A stretch of 64,000 nucleotides of DNA. Origin: Actinocatenispora sera. GTDB taxonomy: Bacteria > Actinomycetota > Actinomycetes > Mycobacteriales > Micromonosporaceae. Under the pieces are notes generated by a model. It searched no databases, had not been told where the DNA came from, and saw nothing but the letters and a program-made list of their open reading frames with translations. A program made the translations under genes and the position numbers. This document shows positions 25,281-35,053 of this stretch, one piece after another. Numbering within the stretch: position 1 is the first letter of the stretch; each line of letters opens with the position of its first letter. The stretch is taken from the NCBI RefSeq assembly GCF_018324685.1, contig NZ_AP023354.1:1860001-1924000 (forward strand), given 5' to 3'.

Positions 25281-26366
25281 TCACAACACCACGACGCTGC
25301 GCAGCACCTCGCCGCGCTGCATTGCGCCGAACGCCGCCTCCACGTCGTCGATGCCGATCTTCTCGGACACGAACGACTCCAGCGGCAGCCGGCCCTGCCG
25401 GTACAGCTCGATCAGCATCGGAAAGTCGCGGTTCGGCAGGCAGTCGCCGTACCAGGAAGACTTGAGGGCGCCGCCGCGGCTGAACACGTCCAGCAGCGGC
25501 AGCTCCAGCGTCATCTCCGGGGTCGGCACCCCGACCAGCACCACGGTGCCGGCAAGATCCCGGGCGTAGAACGCCTGCCGGTACGTCTCCGGCCGGCCCA
25601 CCGCCTCGATCGCCACGTCCACGCCGTTGCCGCCGGTCAGCGCCCTGATCTCGGCGACCGGGTCGGCGTTGCGGGAGTTCACCGTGTGGGTGGCGCCGAA
25701 CGTACGCGCCCAGTCGAGCTTGCGGTCGTCCACGTCGACCGCCACCACCGTGGTCGCGCCGGCCAGCACCGCCCCGGCGATCGCCGCGTCCCCGACGCCG
25801 CCGCACCCGAACACCGCGACCGAGTCGCCCCGGCCGACCTGACCGGTGTTGATCGCCGCGCCCAGCCCGGCCATCACCCCGCAGCCGAGCAGGCCCGCCA
25901 CCGTCGCCGGCGTCTGCGCGTCGACCTTCGTACACTGGCCGGCCGCCACCAGGGTGAGCTCGGCGAACGCGCCGATGCCCAGCGCCGCGGACAGCGGCGT
26001 GCCATCGGCGCGGGTCATCTTCTGCGTCGCGTTGCGGGTGTCGAAACACAGCCAGGGCCGGCCCCGCCGGCAGGCCCGGCACACGCCGCACACGGCGCGC
26101 CAGTTGAGGATCACGAAGTCGCCCGGCGCCACCTCGGTGACGTCCGGGCCGACCGCCTCGACCGTCCCGGCCGCCTCGTGCCCCAACAGGTAGGGAAACT
26201 CGTCCCCGATCCCGCCGTCGCGGTAGTGCAGGTCGGTGTGGCACACCCCGCAGGCGGCCACCCGTACCAGGGCCTCGCCCGGACCGGGATCGGGCACGGT
26301 GATCGTCTCGACGCTGACCGGTGTGTCCCGGGCGGTGGCCAGGACTGCGCGTACCTCGTGCGACAT
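25281..26366 (-). CDS. S-(hydroxymethyl)mycothiol dehydrogenase (zinc alcohol dehydrogenase family)
   Basis: 361-aa class III-like zinc alcohol dehydrogenase that oxidises the formaldehyde-mycothiol adduct with NAD+. Catalytic zinc ligands Cys39 (ACGVCHTD) and His about 65 (LLGHEAAG); structural zinc cysteines in [18 protein letters not shown]+ loop [11 protein letters not shown]. The region [16 protein letters not shown] is typical of the mycothiol group. The ATG at 26366 is chosen because TTGCGC-N17-CACGAT ends 7 nt upstream. It is followed by the MBL hydrolase with possible 4-bp overlap. mshA at 41.7 kb encodes mycothiol synthesis. Confidence 0.9.
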   Translation of the reverse strand: MSHEVRAVLATARDTPVSVETITVPDPGPGEALVRVAACGVCHTDLHYRDGGIGDEFPYLLGHEAAGTVEAVGPDVTEVAPGDFVILNWRAVCGVCRACRRGRPWLCFDTRNATQKMTRADGTPLSAALGIGAFAELTLVAAGQCTKVDAQTPATVAGLLGCGVMAGLGAAINTGQVGRGDSVAVFGCGGVGDAAIAGAVLAGATTVVAVDVDDRKLDWARTFGATHTVNSRNADPVAEIRALTGGNGVDVAIEAVGRPETYRQAFYARDLAGTVVLVGVPTPEMTLELPLLDVFSRGGALKSSWYGDCLPNRDFPMLIELYRQGRLPLESFVSEKIGIDDVEAAFGAMQRGEVLRSVVVL

Positions 26367-26843
26367 GACTGCGATCGTGGCCTGTCCGGCGGCGCGGCGC
26401 AACGACCCCCGCCGGTACCGCTCCGCCCCCGGTATCGCTCCGCCCCGGGCACCGCTCCGCCCCCGAAGCGCGCCGCGCGGTCGCTACGTGGTGGCGCGCG
26501 ACGGCGCCGGAGGCGCGACTTCGCTGGCCAGGCGCACGCTCGCTCGTACCGACCACGCGCCGGCGCGGCCCGGCGGACTATTGCCCGGCAGGCCGTGAGA
26601 GGAGGATGGCCGGCCGGGAGCGGGTACGCAACTGCCGCCAGGGGCCCTCGTTGCGTACACCGAGCCGCCGTGAGATCAACTGTTGGGCAGGAGGTACCGC
26701 GCTTGCCGGTGAGCCGGGTACCGGTGACAGTGCCGGCGATCCTCGCGCCGCGGGCGCCGTACCTCCGTGGCGGATCCGGCGACGGCAGCGGTCGTCGCAC
26801 GGGCCGCGACCAGCACGGCCATTGCCGAGCAGCGGAGAAGACG
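26367..26843. other. Intergenic region between divergent dehydrogenase and cyclase genes
   Basis: 477 bp. It holds the dehydrogenase promoter (26374-26402) and a 17-bp tandem repeat, three copies (26414-26464, units of the type GGTACCGCTCCGCCCCC). The remaining 380 bp are open in several frames but none has a start, ribosome site or recognisable product. I see nothing else. Confidence 0.55.
26374..26402 (-). promoter_or_regulatory. Promoter of the mycothiol dehydrogenase gene
   Basis: Minus strand TTGCGC (26402-26397), 17-bp spacer, CACGAT (26379-26374), then 7 nt to the ATG at 26366. Leaderless geometry. Confidence 0.45.
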
Positions 26844-28826
26844 ATGAGCCACGACAGCCTGCCCAGCGGTCTGGTCACCTTCCTGTTCACCGACATCGAA
26901 GGCTCCACCAGACTCGCGCACGCACTGGGACCCGGCTACCGGGTGGTACTCGGCGAGCATCGACGGCTGATGCGGCGCTGTCTCGGCGAGTACGGCGGAG
27001 CGGAGCTGCTCACCGAGGGCGACTCGTTCTTCGCCGCCTTCGCCGATGCGGCCGACGCGGTGCGCGCCTGCATCCGGGCCCAGCGCGCCCTCGCCGCCCA
27101 CCCGTGGCCGGCGCCCGACCTGCGCCCCCGGGTACGCATGGGGCTGCACACCGGGCACGCTGTCGCCGCCGACGGTGAGTACGCCAGCCTCGAGGTGCAC
27201 CGGGCCGCCCGCGTCGCCGCCGCGGCGGCCGGCGACCAGGTGCTGTGCACCGCCGCGACCGCGGCCCGGATCGTGGCCGCCACCACGGCCCGACCCGAAC
27301 GCGCTACGACGCCTGCCGACGCCGCGATTTCGATGCGGCCCGGCGACGCGACCGCGACGCGGCTCGACGGCGTCGTGCTCACCGACCTCGGGCTGCACCG
27401 GCTGCGCGGTTTCGACGACCGGACCCGGCTGTACCAGATCGTCGCGCCGGGCCTGGCGCGCGACTTTCCCCGGCCCAAGACGGTGGACGGCCGGTGCCAC
27501 AACCTGCCGGAGCCGCTGACCAGGTTCGTCGGGCGGGGCCGGGACCGGGCCGAACTGGCCGCGCTGGTCCGCCGGCACCGGCTCGTCACCGTCTGGGGTA
27601 CCGGCGGCGTCGGCAAGACCCGGCTGGCCGTCGAGGTGGCCCGCGACCTGCTCCGGCCGGTACAGCCGGTGCCGCCGGACGGTGGGTCCGATCCGGCCAC
27701 CGACCGGCTCGCCGACGGCGCCTGGCTGATCGACCTGGCCGGGCTCGGGGACGGGTCGAGGCGGGCCGGCGACCGGTCGGTGGCCGGGCTGCTGGCAGCG
27801 GCGTTGGGGCTTCGGCCCGGACCCGGTCAGCGGGCCGTCGACGTGCTGGTCGAACACCTCCAGCCGCGCCGCTGCCTGCTGCTGGTGGACACCTGCGAGG
27901 TGGCCCGCGGTGCGGCCCGGGGGCTGCTGGCCCGGCTGCTCGCCAGCTGCCCGCTGGTGCGGGTGCTCGCGACCGGCCGGACCCCGCTCGGGGTGCCCGG
28001 CGAGATGCTCTGGCATCTCGGCCCGCTCGGCCGGGTCGAGTCGACCGAACTGCTGGCCGACCGGCTCGGCGCCACCGCGGACGGCCGGCTTGGCAGCGCT
28101 GCGGACGGCCGGCTCGGCGCCACCGGGGACGGCCGGCTTGGCGGCGCTGGGGACGGCCGGCTCGGCGCGACCGGGGACGGCCGGGCCGGCATGCCCGGCG
28201 ACGGTCGGGCCGGTGGTCTCGCCCGGCTGGCCGGGCAGCTCGCCGGGCTGCCCGCGGCGCTGGAACTGGCCGTTCCGCGGCTGCGGGCGCTGCCGGCCGC
28301 GGTGGTGGCCGACCTGCTGAGCGGCCCGGACGCCGACCCGGACGCCGTGCTGAGGGCGGGAACCCCGCCGGTGGACCTCGACTGGCCGATGGACCCGGAC
28401 CAGCGGACGAGCCGGCCGCGGACCGGGGAGACTGCTGCGGAGCCGGCCCGGCAGGCCAGCCTGGATGCGAACCTCGCCTGGTCGTACCGGCTGCTGTCGC
28501 CGCCCGCGGCGCGGCTGTTGCGCTGGCTGGCGGCGTGGCCGGGCGCGCTGGACCTGGCCGCGGTGGAGTGGTTGACCGCGGACTGGCTGGATCGGGGTAC
28601 GGCCTGCGTCGCGATCGCCGACCTGGTGGACGCGGCGCTGGTCGAGGTGGACCTGACCGCGACGAGTGCCACCTACCGGCTGCTCGACCCGGTGCGGTGG
28701 CCGGCGCGCCGGTTGGCGGTGGCGCACGGCGAAGCTGGCCGGGTCAGGGCGCGCCACCAGCTGTGGCAGCGGCAGATCGCCTGGGTGCCGACGCTGCAGC
28801 CGCTCGGCGAGCCGGTCGCCGGCTGA
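26844..28826 (+). CDS. Class III adenylate/guanylate cyclase-like protein with STAND ATPase domain
   Basis: 660 aa. The cyclase homology domain (about 8-215) begins TFLFTDIEGSTRLAHAL with both metal-binding aspartate positions (FTDIEG, TEGDSFFAAF). The position usually held by the transition-state Asn reads VHRAARV (His), a change I recall from other cyclases fused to STAND ATPases, so nucleotide cyclisation is not certain. An NB-ARC/STAND ATPase follows: Walker A GTGGVGKTRL (about 251-260), Walker-B-like LLLVDTCE, then a winged-helix region. The TPR tail found in longer relatives is absent. Residues about 408-457 are a repeat (DGRLGAT-type units). GGAG precedes the ATG at 26844. Confidence 0.82.
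   Translation: MSHDSLPSGLVTFLFTDIEGSTRLAHALGPGYRVVLGEHRRLMRRCLGEYGGAELLTEGDSFFAAFADAADAVRACIRAQRALAAHPWPAPDLRPRVRMGLHTGHAVAADGEYASLEVHRAARVAAAAAGDQVLCTAATAARIVAATTARPERATTPADAAISMRPGDATATRLDGVVLTDLGLHRLRGFDDRTRLYQIVAPGLARDFPRPKTVDGRCHNLPEPLTRFVGRGRDRAELAALVRRHRLVTVWGTGGVGKTRLAVEVARDLLRPVQPVPPDGGSDPATDRLADGAWLIDLAGLGDGSRRAGDRSVAGLLAAALGLRPGPGQRAVDVLVEHLQPRRCLLLVDTCEVARGAARGLLARLLASCPLVRVLATGRTPLGVPGEMLWHLGPLGRVESTELLADRLGATADGRLGSAADGRLGATGDGRLGGAGDGRLGATGDGRAGMPGDGRAGGLARLAGQLAGLPAALELAVPRLRALPAAVVADLLSGPDADPDAVLRAGTPPVDLDWPMDPDQRTSRPRTGETAAEPARQASLDANLAWSYRLLSPPAARLLRWLAAWPGALDLAAVEWLTADWLDRGTACVAIADLVDAALVEVDLTATSATYRLLDPVRWPARRLAVAHGEAGRVRARHQLWQRQIAWVPTLQPLGEPVAG
28065..28215. repeat. In-frame minisatellite inside the cyclase-ATPase gene
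   Basis: About six degenerate units of 24-27 bp with the core GGGGACGGCCGG, encoding DGRLGAT / DGRLGGA / DGRAGMP. It lies in the ATPase part after ELLADRLGAT. All units keep the frame, so copy number could change without breaking the gene. Confidence 0.8.
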
Positions 28827-28865
28827 GTCCGGCGGGGCGCCGGCCGTGCGTCGGCTCTGCGCGCG

Positions 28866-28925
28866 GTGACGGTCGGGGCCGGTGACGGTCGGGCGGGTGG
28901 CGGTCGGGCCGGTGGCGGTCGAGGT
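28866..28925. repeat. 15-bp tandem repeat, about four degenerate copies
   Basis: Units of the type CGGTCGGGCCGGTGG between the cyclase gene and the convergent Uma2 gene. Confidence 0.7.
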
Positions 28926-29512
28926 CAGGTGTCGAGCAGGGTCGCCGGGTGGAGCGTCACCGGGAACGGGTGCTCGACGGTGAGCTGCTCGTCCCAGGTG
29001 ACCGCGCCGACCTGCTCGTACCGCCCGTCGACCAGCTCCAGCACTCGGATCGTCGCCTTTTCCGCATCGACGATCCAATAGGCGGCGACGCCGGTGCGGG
29101 CGTACGTCTCCAGCTTGACGGTCAGGTCCTTGCGCTTGGTCGACGCCGACAGCACCTCGACCGCGAGCAGTGGCGGTCGCTGGATGGTCTTCTCCCCGAC
29201 GTCGTCCTCCCGCACCACCAGCAGGTCGGGCTGCACCGAGGTGAACCGGTCGGGCTGGTAGTCGAGTGGTGCCATGAAGACCTTCAGGTCCGGCGGGCAC
29301 GCGGTGTGCAGCAGCACGTGCAGCTCGCCCACGGTGTTCTGGTGAGCCGGGGCCGGCGCCGGGCTCACGACGAGCATCCCGTCGAACAGCTCGTACTGCA
29401 GGCCGTCGTCGGGGAGCTTGGCGAGGTCGTCGACCGTCCAGGGGCCGGTCGGCGGCAGCACCAGGCCCGCCGCCTTGAGGTCGCCCTCATCGCGCTGCAC
29501 CGGCATGACCAT
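28925..29512 (-). CDS. Uma2-family putative endonuclease
   Basis: 195 aa. The PD-(D/E)xK-like core has YELFDGMLVVSPAPAPAHQN, the metal-binding Asp in SVQPDLLVVRED, and LAVEVLSASTKRKD with Glu and a downstream Lys. The family is abundant in cyanobacteria and actinobacteria and its role is not established. GGAG lies 7 nt before the ATG at 29512. It ends within a degenerate tandem repeat. Confidence 0.9.
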   Translation of the reverse strand: MVMPVQRDEGDLKAAGLVLPPTGPWTVDDLAKLPDDGLQYELFDGMLVVSPAPAPAHQNTVGELHVLLHTACPPDLKVFMAPLDYQPDRFTSVQPDLLVVREDDVGEKTIQRPPLLAVEVLSASTKRKDLTVKLETYARTGVAAYWIVDAEKATIRVLELVDGRYEQVGAVTWDEQLTVEHPFPVTLHPATLLDT

Positions 29513-29718
29513 GATGATGCTCCGTTTCGTCTCGGTGGGCAGGGGTCATACGGCGATGATGACCGCTTGGCCCGGCAACGCCCCGGTTGTCCACAGGTTG
29601 CGGCGCCGTTGTCCACAGGTACGGCGGGGCGGGTTGCGGCACCATCCGATGTGAGGTAGCGACCCGGTTCCGGGGGTCTCCGACAGCGCGTAGAAGCACC
29701 TGCCACAATGGCGGGGTT

Positions 29719-31080
29719 GTGACCTCAGCTGACTCGACGGCCGGCGCCGGCTACCCGAGCGACGCCCCCGTTTCCCAGGACCTGTTCGATCGCGCCCGCG
29801 CCGTGGTGCCGGGCGGGGTCAACTCACCCGTCCGCGCGTTCCAGGCGGTCGGCGGCACGCCCCGGTTCATGGTGCGCGGCTCCGGGCCGTACCTGTTCGA
29901 CGCGGACGGCCGGCGCTACGTCGACCTGGTCTGCTCGTGGGGGCCGCTGATCCTCGGGCACGCGCACCCGAGCGTGATCGAGGCCGTGACGACCGCGGCG
30001 GCCGCCGGTACCAGCTTCGGTACCCCGACGCCGGGCGAGGTGACGCTCGCCGAGGAGATCGTCGCGCGGACCCCGGTCGAGCAGGTGCGGCTGGTCAACT
30101 CCGGTACCGAGGCGACGATGAGCGCGATCCGGCTGGCCCGGGGCGCGACCGGCCGGACCAAGGTCATCAAGTTCGCCGGCTGCTACCACGGGCACGTGGA
30201 CGCGCTGCTCGCCGCGGCCGGCTCGGGCGTCGCCACGCTCGCCGAGGCGGCCGAGCGCAGCGGGTCCGCGGTGCCCGATTCGCCCGGGGTCAGGGGGGCG
30301 GAGACGGCGGACACGATCGTGCTGCCGTACAACGACGTCGCGGCGGTCGAGGCCGCGTTCGCGGCCAACCCGGACACCGTCGCGGCGGTGATCACCGAGG
30401 CCGCGGCCGGCAACATGGGTGTGGTCGCGCCGCGCGACGGCTTCAACGCCACGCTCGCCGAGCTGGCCCACCGGTACGGCGCGCTGCTGATCGTCGACGA
30501 GGTGATGACCGGGTTCCGGGCCGCCCGTGGCGGTTGGAGCGAGCTGGACCCGGCCGACGCCGACCTGTACACGTTCGGCAAGGTGATGGGCGGCGGGCTG
30601 CCGGCAGCGGCGTTCGGCGGCCGGCGCGAGATCATGGCCCAGCTCGCCCCGAACGGCCCGGTCTACCAGGCCGGCACCCTGTCCGGGAACCCGCTGGCCT
30701 GCGCCGCCGGCCTGGCCACCCTCCGCGGCTGCACCCCCGAGCTGTACGCGCAGCTCGACAGCACCGCGCACACCATCGCCGAGCTGGCCGACAAGGCGCT
30801 GACCGGGGCGGGCGTGCCGCACCGGGTGTCGTTCGCCGGGACGATGTTCTCGGTGTTCTTCACCGACGCCGAGGTGCGCGACTTCGCCGGCGCGAAGCGC
30901 CAGCACACCGCCGCCTACGCGGCGTTCTTCCACGCGATGCTCGACCGCGGCGTCTACCTGCCGCCGAGCGCGTTCGAGGTGTGGTTCGTCTCGGGCGCGC
31001 ACGACGCCGCCGCGGTGGAGCAGATCGCCGCCGCCCTGCCGGACGCGGCCCGCGCCGCCGCCGCCCTGGACACTCTGTGA
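29719..31080 (+). CDS. hemL: Glutamate-1-semialdehyde 2,1-aminomutase
   Basis: PLP enzyme that turns glutamate-1-semialdehyde (HemA product) into 5-aminolevulinate. 453 aa. Signature [13 protein letters not shown] at the N-terminus, [11 protein letters not shown] for the cofactor Asp, and the Schiff-base Lys288 in [15 protein letters not shown] at 29719 is chosen by family length; upstream codons in frame do not look coding. Its TGA at 31078-31080 overlaps a GTG in frame with the next gene. Confidence 0.95.
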   Translation: MTSADSTAGAGYPSDAPVSQDLFDRARAVVPGGVNSPVRAFQAVGGTPRFMVRGSGPYLFDADGRRYVDLVCSWGPLILGHAHPSVIEAVTTAAAAGTSFGTPTPGEVTLAEEIVARTPVEQVRLVNSGTEATMSAIRLARGATGRTKVIKFAGCYHGHVDALLAAAGSGVATLAEAAERSGSAVPDSPGVRGAETADTIVLPYNDVAAVEAAFAANPDTVAAVITEAAAGNMGVVAPRDGFNATLAELAHRYGALLIVDEVMTGFRAARGGWSELDPADADLYTFGKVMGGGLPAAAFGGRREIMAQLAPNGPVYQAGTLSGNPLACAAGLATLRGCTPELYAQLDSTAHTIAELADKALTGAGVPHRVSFAGTMFSVFFTDAEVRDFAGAKRQHTAAYAAFFHAMLDRGVYLPPSAFEVWFVSGAHDAAAVEQIAAALPDAARAAAALDTL

Positions 31081-31112
31081 CCCCCGATGTGCCCACCGAG
31101 CCGGAGCCGACG

Positions 31113-31760
31113 ATGCCGCTGACCACCACCGTGCACCTGCTGCGGCACGGCGAGGTGCACAACCCGGAGAAGATCCTGTACGGGCGGCTGCCCGGCTACC
31201 GGCTGTCCGAGCGCGGCGAGCGGATGGCCGACGCCGCCGCCGCGGCGCTGGCCGACCGGGACGTGACCTATCTGGTGGCGAGCCCGCTGGAGCGGGCGCA
31301 GCAGACCGCGGCGCCGATCGCCGAGACGCTGCACCTGTCGATCGACACCGACCCGCGGCTGATCGAGTCGGGCAACTGGTTCGAGGGCAAGCGGTTCGGC
31401 GTCGGCGACGGCGCGCTGAAGAACCCGTCGGTGTGGCCGAAGCTGCGCAACCCGTTCCGCCCGTCCTGGGGCGAACCGTACGTCGAGATCGCCCGCCGGA
31501 TGACGGCCGCGCTGCACGACGCGCGCGACCGGGCGGCCGGTCACGAGGCGGTGTGCGTCTCGCACCAGTCGCCGATCTGGCTGCTCCGCCGGTACGCGGA
31601 GGGGCGCAAGCTGTGGCACGACCCGCGCAAGCGGCAGTGCGGTCTGGCCAGCCTCACCTCGTTCCACTTCGAGGGTGACCGGCTGACCGGCATCTCCTAC
31701 TCCGAGCCCGCCGCCGATCTGGTGGCGTCCTCGCCGGTCGCCGCCGAGCACGGGGCCTGA
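31113..31760 (+). CDS. Histidine phosphatase family protein (phosphoglycerate-mutase-like)
   Basis: 215 aa. The catalytic motif is LLRHGEVHNP; the second His is in CVSHQSPIWLL and the mid-region has SPLERAQQTAAPI. It is not the glycolytic mutase, which is encoded at 45.6 kb. In actinobacteria this gene commonly sits between hemL and the cytochrome c maturation genes; its substrate is unknown. GGAG 6 nt before the ATG at 31113 supports that start, while a GTG at 31077 overlapping the hemL stop is a coupled alternative. Confidence 0.88.
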   Translation: MPLTTTVHLLRHGEVHNPEKILYGRLPGYRLSERGERMADAAAAALADRDVTYLVASPLERAQQTAAPIAETLHLSIDTDPRLIESGNWFEGKRFGVGDGALKNPSVWPKLRNPFRPSWGEPYVEIARRMTAALHDARDRAAGHEAVCVSHQSPIWLLRRYAEGRKLWHDPRKRQCGLASLTSFHFEGDRLTGISYSEPAADLVASSPVAAEHGA

Positions 31761-31763
31761 GCC

Positions 31764-32372
31764 GTGCGGGCACCGCGTCGACACAGCATCCGGCGACTGG
31801 GCGTCGTCGCGGCCGCGCTGGCGGCCTGCGCGCTGCTCGCCGCCGGCTGCTCGACTGGCAGCGGCGCGGTGAACCAGCAGAACGGCGGCGAGAACCGGTA
31901 CCAAGCGGGCGACGGCAAGTCGCAGCAGTTCGACCCGGGCGACCGGGACAAGGCGCCGAGCGTCTCCGGCACCCTGCTGGACAGCGGCAAGACGCTGTCG
32001 CTCGCTTCGCTGCGCGGCCACGTCGTGGTGATCAACTACTGGGCGTCCTGGTGCAACCCGTGCGCGGCCGAGGCGCCCGACCTGGAGCAGGTGTACCAGG
32101 CGACGAAGGGGCAGGGCGTCCGGTTCGTCGGGGTGAACATCCGCGACCAGCGGGACGCCGCGAAGGCGTTCGTGCAGGGTCGTGGGATGACCTACCCCAC
32201 CTACTTCGATCCGGCGGGCAAGGTCGCGCTGGCCTTCCGGGTGGTGCCGCCGAACACGATCCCGGCCACCATCATCGTGGACGCCCAGGGCCGGATCGCC
32301 GCCGTACAGCGGGGCGCGATCCTCGCCGACAAGCTTCGGCCGATGGTCGAGAAGGTCGCACGGGGCGACTAG
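31764..32372 (+). CDS. TlpA/ResA-type thiol:disulfide oxidoreductase, lipoprotein
   Basis: 202 aa. Lipobox LLAAGC (Cys29) anchors a thioredoxin-fold domain outside the membrane. The active site is WCNPC (96-100), with the cis-Pro region NTIPATIIVD. In System II cytochrome c maturation this protein keeps the CxxCH cysteines of apocytochrome reduced, using electrons from CcdA, which is the next gene. Starts with GTG 3 bp after the phosphatase stop; its TAG directly abuts the ATG of ccdA. Confidence 0.92.
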   Translation: MRAPRRHSIRRLGVVAAALAACALLAAGCSTGSGAVNQQNGGENRYQAGDGKSQQFDPGDRDKAPSVSGTLLDSGKTLSLASLRGHVVVINYWASWCNPCAAEAPDLEQVYQATKGQGVRFVGVNIRDQRDAAKAFVQGRGMTYPTYFDPAGKVALAFRVVPPNTIPATIIVDAQGRIAAVQRGAILADKLRPMVEKVARGD

Positions 32373-33251
32373 ATGGGTGCCAGCTTCGCGCACGTCGCCG
32401 CGTCCGGACCGCTGCTGCTGGCCCTGGCGGTGAGCCTGGTCGCCGGCATGGTCAGCTTCCTGTCGCCGTGCGTGCTGCCGCTGGTCCCCGGCTACGTCTC
32501 GTACGTCACCGGCCTGGCCGGCGCCGACCTGGACGCGGCGCTCGGTACCGATCCGCGCGGCCGGGTGGTGCCCGCGGCCGGCGGCGAGGCGGTCTCCGCT
32601 GCCGCGGGCGAGGTCGCCGCGGCCGGCGGCGTGGCGGTGACCACGCGCACCGCGGCCGCCAGCCGGGCCCGGGTCCGCGGCCGGATCCTCGCCGGCGGGC
32701 TGCTGTTCGTCGCCGGCTTCACCGTCGTGTTCGTCCTGTCCGGCGTGGTGGTGGCGAGCCTGGGCAGCGCGTTGCTGGATCACCGGGTCGCGGTCGAGCG
32801 GGTGATCGGCGCGCTGGTGATCGTGCTCGGGCTGGCGTTCCTCGGGGTGATCCCCGGCATGCAGCGCGAGGCTCGGATGCACCGGGTACCGGCGGCCGGG
32901 CTGGTCGGCGCGCCGGTGCTCGGCGCGGTCTTCGCGCTCGGCTGGACCCCGTGCGTCGGCCCGACCCTCGGTGCGGTGCTCAGTCTGGCCGCGGTGCAGG
33001 GCTCGGTCGGCCGCGGCGTGCTGCTCGCGGTCGCGTACTGCCTGGGGTTGGGCCTCCCGTTCCTGGCGTTCGGGCTCGGGTTCCGGCGGCTGTTGCAGGT
33101 CTTCGGGGTGATCCGGCGGCACAGCGCCTGGGTGACCCGGATCGGCGGCGTCCTGCTGATCCTGGTCGGCGTGGCGCTCGCGACCGGCGCCTGGGACGCC
33201 TTCACGATCTGGCTGCAGGTTGCGGTCGGCGCCGGAAAGGTGAGCGTGTAG
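32373..33251 (+). CDS. ccdA: Cytochrome c biogenesis protein CcdA
   Basis: 292-aa membrane protein that carries reducing equivalents from cytoplasmic thioredoxin to the outside. The redox cysteines are in VSFLSPCVLPLVPG (first membrane segment) and ALGWTPCVGPTLG. About six hydrophobic segments in total. An Ala/Gly-rich stretch of about 40 residues between the first two segments is a lineage-type insertion. The ATG follows the preceding stop with no gap. Confidence 0.93.
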   Translation: MGASFAHVAASGPLLLALAVSLVAGMVSFLSPCVLPLVPGYVSYVTGLAGADLDAALGTDPRGRVVPAAGGEAVSAAAGEVAAAGGVAVTTRTAAASRARVRGRILAGGLLFVAGFTVVFVLSGVVVASLGSALLDHRVAVERVIGALVIVLGLAFLGVIPGMQREARMHRVPAAGLVGAPVLGAVFALGWTPCVGPTLGAVLSLAAVQGSVGRGVLLAVAYCLGLGLPFLAFGLGFRRLLQVFGVIRRHSAWVTRIGGVLLILVGVALATGAWDAFTIWLQVAVGAGKVSV

Positions 33252-35048
33252 ATGGCCACGACCGAGGAAACCGAGGCGGTCACCGACCGCGCCGAGCAGG
33301 CGCGGGTCGGGGCGCGGAACCGCGCGCCGGAGCAGCTGGCGGAGGCCGGCCGCGAGGACGAGAACGCGCTGTCCAGCCGGCCGGCGGCCGACTCGGCGCG
33401 GCGGGTGGCCGGGCACGGCGTGCTCGCCACCGCGCGGCGCTGGTGGCGCCAGCTGACCAGCATGCGTACCGCCCTGCTGCTGCTGTTCCTGCTCGCGGTG
33501 GCGGCGGCGCCCGGCTCGCTGCTGCCGCAGTACAACCTCAACTCCGACAAGGTCGACACGTACTACCAGCAGCATCCGACGCTCGCGCCGATCCTGGACA
33601 AGGCCGGGCTGTTCGACGTGTTCTCGTCGCCCTGGTTCGCCGCGATCTACCTGCTGCTGTTCGTGTCGCTGGTCGGCTGCCTCACGCCGCGGATCCGGGT
33701 GCACGTCCGGGCCCTGCGGCGCACCCCGCCGGACGCGCCGCGGCAGCTGTCCCGGCTGCGCGTGCACCGCGAGTACGGCGTGGAGTCGGAGCCGGCGGAG
33801 GCGGCGAAGCTGGCGCAGAAGAAGCTGCGCGGGGCCCGGTTCCGGTCGGCGCTGCGCCGGCACGACGACGGCAGCGTGACGGTCAGCGCGGAGAAGGGGT
33901 TCCTGCGCGAGACCGGCAACCTGCTGTTCCACTTCTCGCTGGTGGCGGTGCTGGTCGGCGTCGCGTACGGGGCCGGCTACGGCTGGCACGGCGGCCGGCT
34001 GATCATGCAGGGCGCCGACAACGGGTTCTGCAACACCCTGCAGCAGTACGACGAGTACAGCCTCGGGTCGCGGATCAAGGGCAGCGACCTGCCCCCGTTC
34101 TGCCTGACGATGACCGGCTTCCACGCCAGCTTCCAGGCCAACGGCCAGCCGCTGCACTACTCCGCCGACATGACCTACGAGGTGCCGGGACAGGGCGGCT
34201 CGCACCGGTACAACCTGTCGGTGAACCACCCGCTGCGGATCAACGGTGCCTCGGTGTACCTGGTCGGCAACGGCTATTCGCCGGTCATCCGGTACACCGA
34301 CCGGTACGGTCGGACGCAGACGACGACCGCACCGTTCATCCCGCAGGACGGCAACTTCACCAGCAACGGGGTGGCGCTGTTCCCGGACGCCAACGTCGAT
34401 CCGAAGACCGGCAAGCGCAACGTCGACCTGCAGATGGCCTTCCAGGGCGTGTTCTTCCCGACCACGGCCAAGAAGGGCGGCCAGGCGTCGACGTACCCGG
34501 GGCTGCGTGATCCGGGGCTGATGCTGTTCGCCTACCGCGGCAACACCGGCACCGACGCGGGCATCCCGCACTCGGTGTACACGCTGGACCAGAGCCAGAT
34601 CGACAACGGCCAGCTGAAGGAGGTCGGCAAGCCCCGGCTGCTGCGGCCGGGGCAGAGCTGGACGCTGGACGACGGGACGAAGGTCGAGTTCGTCGGGGTG
34701 AAGCGGTGGGCGACGTTGCAGATCCGGCGCGATCCGGCCTCCCGGATCATGCTGATCGCCGGCATCGCGATGCTCGCCGGCCTGCTCGGGTCGCTGTCCA
34801 TCCGGCGCCGCCGGATCTGGTTCCGGTTCACCCCGGACGGGGCGGGCAGCGCGGTCAGCGCCGGCGGGCTGGCCCGCAACGAGTACTCGGGCTTCGCCGA
34901 CGAGTTCGACCGGCTGGTGGGCGCCGCCGGCGGACCGTCCCGAACCCCACCCGCCGCCGACGCGGCGGAGGCACGGTCGGGCCCTGAAGGCGCGACGCAG
35001 GCACGGTCGAGCGCCGAAGGCGCGACGCAGGCACGAGGAAAGGACTGA
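33252..35048 (+). CDS. resB: Cytochrome c biogenesis protein ResB
   Basis: 598-aa membrane protein that with ResC forms the System II heme-delivery and heme-attachment complex. An N-terminal cytoplasmic region of about 70 residues, three hydrophobic segments in the first 240 residues, then a large extracytoplasmic domain, then a last membrane segment near 500 (IMLIAGIAMLAGLLGSL). GYGWHGG follows the third segment. The cytoplasmic tail ends in a tandem repeat (GPEGATQARSSAEGATQARG). Starts directly after the ccdA stop. Confidence 0.93.
   Translation: MATTEETEAVTDRAEQARVGARNRAPEQLAEAGREDENALSSRPAADSARRVAGHGVLATARRWWRQLTSMRTALLLLFLLAVAAAPGSLLPQYNLNSDKVDTYYQQHPTLAPILDKAGLFDVFSSPWFAAIYLLLFVSLVGCLTPRIRVHVRALRRTPPDAPRQLSRLRVHREYGVESEPAEAAKLAQKKLRGARFRSALRRHDDGSVTVSAEKGFLRETGNLLFHFSLVAVLVGVAYGAGYGWHGGRLIMQGADNGFCNTLQQYDEYSLGSRIKGSDLPPFCLTMTGFHASFQANGQPLHYSADMTYEVPGQGGSHRYNLSVNHPLRINGASVYLVGNGYSPVIRYTDRYGRTQTTTAPFIPQDGNFTSNGVALFPDANVDPKTGKRNVDLQMAFQGVFFPTTAKKGGQASTYPGLRDPGLMLFAYRGNTGTDAGIPHSVYTLDQSQIDNGQLKEVGKPRLLRPGQSWTLDDGTKVEFVGVKRWATLQIRRDPASRIMLIAGIAMLAGLLGSLSIRRRRIWFRFTPDGAGSAVSAGGLARNEYSGFADEFDRLVGAAGGPSRTPPAADAAEARSGPEGATQARSSAEGATQARGKD
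34971..35038. repeat. 30-bp in-frame tandem repeat at the 3' end of resB
   Basis: Two copies (34971-35000, 35001-35030) starting GCACGGTCG and ending CGACGCAG, plus the beginning of a third. Encodes the EGATQARS repeat of the ResB tail. Confidence 0.85.
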
Positions 35049-35053
35049 CGGTC

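Noticed and set aside
30954-34571. Very long open frame (about 1200 codons) on the minus strand opposite hemL, tlpA, ccdA and resB
   Set aside because: Opposite-strand shadow of well-supported genes. Its composition (Arg/His/Gln/Asp/Val-rich) is typical of antisense reading in GC-rich DNA and no domain is recognisable.
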